9,804 bases of DNA from Planctomycetota bacterium (GTDB lineage Bacteria; Planctomycetota; Phycisphaerae; Tepidisphaerales; Tepidisphaeraceae): the NCBI GenBank assembly GCA_029777755.1, contig JAKORQ010000494.1, forward strand, positions 1 through 9,804. Reading direction: 5' to 3'. A program made the translations under genes and the position numbers. Numbering within the stretch: the stretch's first letter is position 1; each line of letters begins with the position of its first letter. Below the pieces are notes generated by a model. That model had not been told where the DNA came from and searched no databases. It saw only the letters and a program-made list of their open reading frames with translations. Positions 8,232 through 9,804 of this stretch are shown here, one piece after another.

Positions 8232-8252
8232 GCGGCTCCGCCGCGCATTTTT
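8232..8252 (+). terminator. Weak terminator-like hairpin on the plus strand in the mraZ-rsmH gap
   Basis: GCGGC (8232-8236) pairs with GCCGC (8240-8244) around a three-base loop, and five T residues follow at 8248-8252. The stem is short and three bases separate it from the T run, so this is a weak case. No plus-strand gene precedes it, but a plus-strand transcript starting near 8125 would end here. Confidence 0.25.
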
Positions 8253-8381
8253 GCCGCCAAGGACCGGAAAACGTGGTTGCCAGCATCCGTGCCGACAATG
8301 CTCCACGGACGATCCATCGTCACAAGCCAGTATTGCATCCGTGCATTGCACCAGCTGAGGGTATGCCGTAAGCGATCGACT

Positions 8382-8849
8382 CTATACAGTTCCCTGCGAC
8401 TGCTGCACCTGGCCTGCTTTCCTTCGCGAAGCGAACATTTGAAGAAGCGCATCCGTGTGCTCCTCCCATGCCGCTCTGTTCCACAACTCCAGGTGATCCT
8501 TACTTCCAACCAGCATGACTTCCTTGCCGATGCCGGTCTTCCGCAGAATCCTTTCCGGGATCACCGCGCGTCCCTGCTTGTCCCATTCCACCTCGTAGGT
8601 CATCGCATAGTGGAAGTGAATGTGATCGAGCTGGTCACCTCCGAGATCCATCCCGGATTCACCTTCCGAAGCAATTTCATTCCACCTGGCCGACGAGTAG
8701 ATCCAGGGCACGCCGTTGGTTCCGAGTTTTATAAAGAACGAGGTTCCATCTGTGGGGTTAAGGCGCCGACGAATGTCCGCCGGAATCAACAAGCGGTTTT
8801 TCTCGTCCAGCGTGAGCTCGTATTCGCCATGGAGCACACCGGTCTTCAC
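8382..8849 (-). CDS. mraZ: Transcriptional regulator MraZ
   Basis: MraZ is a ring-forming DNA-binding protein of the SpoVT-AbrB fold that controls its own division and cell-wall operon. Both family half-domains are present with their DxxxR signatures: EYELTLDEKNRLLIPADIRR (D15-R19) and YEVEWDKQGRAVIPERIL (D90-R94), in a product of 155 residues from the chosen start. There is no usable in-frame ATG. I chose the GTG at 8849 because AGAAGG lies just upstream and because it stands clear of the operator. The longer frame starts at a GTG at 8864, directly after an in-frame TAG region, without a ribosome site, and that GTG is itself the last of the GTGG operator boxes. A GTG at 8837 would give a start closest to most MraZ proteins. 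The family-typical target, phased GTGG repeats, lies immediately upstream, strongly suggesting autoregulation. Confidence 0.93.
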   Translation of the reverse strand: MKTGVLHGEYELTLDEKNRLLIPADIRRRLNPTDGTSFFIKLGTNGVPWIYSSARWNEIASEGESGMDLGGDQLDHIHFHYAMTYEVEWDKQGRAVIPERILRKTGIGKEVMLVGSKDHLELWNRAAWEEHTDALLQMFASRRKAGQVQQSQGTV

Positions 8850-8860
8850 ATCGCCTTCTT

Positions 8861-8904
8861 CCACAAACGACCACTACGCTCCACATCCTACCACCAATCA
8901 CCAC
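8861..8904 (-). promoter_or_regulatory. MraZ-box array: five GTGG repeats at exact 10-base period
   Basis: On the minus strand GTGG occurs at 8901-8904, 8891-8894, 8881-8884, 8871-8874 and 8861-8864, each 10 bases apart. The 10-base units are GTGGTGATTG, GTGGTAGGAT, GTGGAGCGTA, GTGGTCGTTT and GTGGAAGAAG: only the GTGG core is constant. One more GTGG is at 8922-8925 and a degenerate TTGG at 8932-8935. The published E. coli MraZ target is a series of TGGG-type direct repeats with 5-base spacers, the same 10-base period. Placing the boxes on one face of the helix fits binding by the MraZ ring. The array covers the promoter spacer, the -10 and the likely start of transcription. Confidence 0.88.
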
Positions 8905-8912
8905 CGAGTCAA
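8885..8912 (-). promoter_or_regulatory. mraZ operon promoter
   Basis: Minus-strand TTGACT (8907-8912, five of six consensus bases) and TAGGAT (8885-8890, four of six) are separated by 16 bases. Transcription would start near 8878, leaving a leader of about 28 bases before the GTG at 8849 and only about 13 before the GTG at 8864. MraZ boxes lie in the spacer, next to the -10 and downstream, so bound MraZ would block polymerase. Confidence 0.65.
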
Positions 8913-9335
8913 GAAAATCTTCCACTACGCGCCAAAAGGGAGATTCTGCGCGCACCGAGAGCGACCCCGCGCGCTGCATAGCGCAAACCCATAAACATCA
9001 ATGATTTACGGCCAACACACGGCCTTTATCTCCCTGTTTTGCCCCACCTGCATGCGTGCTGAGCCGAAAAATCTGGTTTTTTTCCTGCGACACGAATCTG
9101 GGATTAGCCTCCATTTCGGCATTTTTGGCCAGATGACGGATTGGGGAGGATTTTCCCAGATCGTCCCAGCCCACAGTGGTGAACGGTGGCACGGGGCGGC
9201 AGGCAGACGACCGAAAACGGCGAATCATCGAGTCGTCGACCCCTATGGCCGGCATGCGCCAAGATTGAACGTTTTGAGAGGTTGGCCAGCGCGCCCACTA
9301 CATCACTGCCGAGGCTGGGTTAAGATTGCCTCAAC
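8913..9335. other. Divergent intergenic region between mraZ and the sulfatase gene
   Basis: About 420 bases with no gene I can support. It is partly AT-richer than its surroundings. Visible are the outlying MraZ box at 8922-8925, a GCGCT/AGCGC stem with a GCAT loop at 8971-8984, and an A5/T7 pair at 9066-9083 that would form only an AT stem. Frames at 8998-9255 (minus) and 9001-9339 (plus) exist but lack ribosome sites and recognisable content. No clear promoter for the sulfatase was found. Confidence 0.55.
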
Positions 9336-9804
9336 ATGAGCCGGCCAAACGTCCTGCTGATCACCGTTGATGACATGAACTACGACGCCCCGGGGTTTGC
9401 CTCTGCTCACTCGGCGGCGTTGGACGTCACCCCTAATATAGATGCCCTGGCGCGGCAGAGCCGCTGGTTCGTGCATGCTCATGTGGCGGCCGCCATCTGC
9501 CAGCCCTCGCGGCAGGCGATGATGACCGGGCGCTATCCACACAACAACGGCGCTCCCGGGTTCCATCCCATCGATCCCTCCATACCCACGCTCCAGGAGC
9601 ATCTGCGGGAGGCAGGCTTCATCAACGGGATCCTCGGCAAGGTCGATCATCTCGCTCCTCAGCAAAAATATCGCTGGGAATATGTCCGCGAGATGAGCGA
9701 GTTGGGACAGGGTCGGGACCCAGGCAAGTATTACCGATTCGCCGCCGAGTTTCTCGACCGGGCGAGGTCGGGGCGTCGGCCATTTTTCTTCATGGCCAAT
9801 TCGC
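9336..9804 (+). CDS. Sulfatase of the formylglycine (type I) family, N-terminal part
   Basis: The frame begins MSRPNVLLITVDDMNYDAPG and stays open to the right edge (156 codons), so the C-terminal two thirds or so are missing. D12 and D13 are the paired metal-ligand aspartates of the alkaline-phosphatase-fold sulfatases. The signature ICQPSRQAMMTGRYPHNNG places C55 in C-x-P-S-R, the site converted to formylglycine by a maturation enzyme, with R59 following; the later segment LREAGFINGILGKVDHL holds the expected lysine (K102). The MNYDAP start and overall look suggest a heparan N-sulfatase-like branch, but subfamily and substrate cannot be fixed. No signal peptide is seen, although many relatives are exported; an in-frame TAA five codons upstream rules out a longer N-terminus. 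No strong ribosome site is visible. It is transcribed away from the division cluster and probably unrelated to it. Confidence 0.92.
   Translation, partial: MSRPNVLLITVDDMNYDAPGFASAHSAALDVTPNIDALARQSRWFVHAHVAAAICQPSRQAMMTGRYPHNNGAPGFHPIDPSIPTLQEHLREAGFINGILGKVDHLAPQQKYRWEYVREMSELGQGRDPGKYYRFAAEFLDRARSGRRPFFFMANS

Larger units (their letters stand above)
8098..8350. ncRNA. Candidate structured RNA element in the mraZ-rsmH gap
   Basis: The two ends of this 253-base stretch are complementary: TGCAATGCAC at 8098-8107 and GTGCATTGCA at 8341-8350, with CGG/CCG continuing the helix after one bulged C. Inside lie CTGTGAAGTCG (8122-8132) opposite CGGCTTCACAG (8183-8193), and at least three smaller stems. 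End-pairing plus internal hairpins is how many structured RNAs or long leaders are built. The strand is unresolved: the inner dyad has a G-U pair on the plus strand but an A-C mismatch on the minus strand, while the minus strand would be carried in the operon mRNA. No known RNA family was recognised. Confidence 0.3.
7949..8381. other. 433-base gap between mraZ and rsmH, no convincing gene, several inverted repeats
   Basis: Open frames here (such as 7997-8509 minus) overlap mraZ and show no recognisable protein character. What the gap holds: a 10-base perfect inverted repeat TGCAATGCAC (8098-8107) with GTGCATTGCA (8341-8350), extendable to 12 pairs with one bulge; an 11-pair dyad at 8122-8132/8183-8193; small stems at 8146-8151/8163-8168, 8213-8218/8226-8231 and 8308-8313/8316-8321; a TATAAT on the minus strand at 8112-8117; and GCATCCGTGC twice (8283-8292, 8335-8344). 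Between 7949 and 8097 I see only a short GC hairpin near 8027-8046. I checked for RNase P RNA, tmRNA and SRP RNA signatures and found none. Confidence 0.6.

Noticed and set aside
8098..8350. RNase P RNA, tmRNA or SRP RNA in the structured gap
   Set aside because: Conserved sequence blocks of each family were looked for on both strands and not found; a GGACCGGAAAA stretch is only a loose resemblance to the SRP tip.
7997..8509. Minus-strand frame of 170 codons in the mraZ-rsmH gap
   Set aside because: It overlaps the 3' end of mraZ in another frame, is rich in Arg, Cys, Trp and His without pattern, and has no motif.
9061..9090. GAAAAATCTGGTTTTTTTC as a terminator
   Set aside because: The stem would be A-T only, with no GC portion, and no gene ends here.
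8998..9255. Minus-strand open frame of 85 codons between mraZ and the sulfatase gene
   Set aside because: No ribosome site, no recognisable motif, and third-position base use less GC-biased than in the real genes; it probably is not a gene.
9001..9339. Plus-strand frame of 112 codons ending in ATGA at the sulfatase start, which looks like translational coupling
   Set aside because: Protein content is not gene-like and no ribosome site precedes it; a chance ATGA is more likely.

Overview
The window looks like a GC-rich chromosome segment from a planctomycete, most likely of the Phycisphaerae type. This is inferred from gene content: a class B penicillin-binding protein in a reduced division cluster, an N-terminal zinc-ribbon membrane protein of a style common in that phylum, and a sulfatase of the formylglycine type. 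No ribosomal RNA is present to confirm it. Nine of the ten genes lie on the minus strand; only the sulfatase at the right edge is on the plus strand.

Right to left (direction of minus-strand transcription): the sulfatase (9336 to the edge, plus strand) diverges from mraZ across about 490 bases without a convincing gene. In front of mraZ is the clearest regulatory signal in the window: five GTGG boxes at an exact 10-base period (8861-8904), with one more displaced box upstream. They overlap a good TTGACT-N16-TAGGAT promoter, as expected for a MraZ self-regulated division operon. mraZ is followed by an unusual 433-base gap rich in inverted repeats, then rsmH (16S rRNA methyltransferase), a membrane-anchored protein with two LysM domains, a small FtsL-like protein, and ftsI (transpeptidase). 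The order mraZ-rsmH-ftsL-ftsI is the usual start of a division and cell-wall (dcw) cluster; the LysM gene between rsmH and ftsL is the odd element. Similar hairpins sit in the gaps on both sides of the LysM gene.

After ftsI the cluster does not continue into murE. A 194-base gap holds a 17-base palindrome and a plausible promoter, and clpX follows. A hairpin resembling a terminator separates clpX from a four-cysteine zinc-ribbon membrane protein of unknown function, then a histone-deacetylase-like amidohydrolase that starts with TTG, then the first 60 residues of a gene cut by the left edge.

Functionally, MraZ would set transcription of the division genes, RsmH modifies the ribosome decoding centre, FtsL and FtsI act at the septum, and the LysM protein may link membrane and glycan. 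ClpX is the unfoldase of the ClpXP protease. The links of the zinc-ribbon protein, the amidohydrolase and the left-edge gene to this process are positional only. No mobile element, CRISPR array, tRNA or rRNA was seen.
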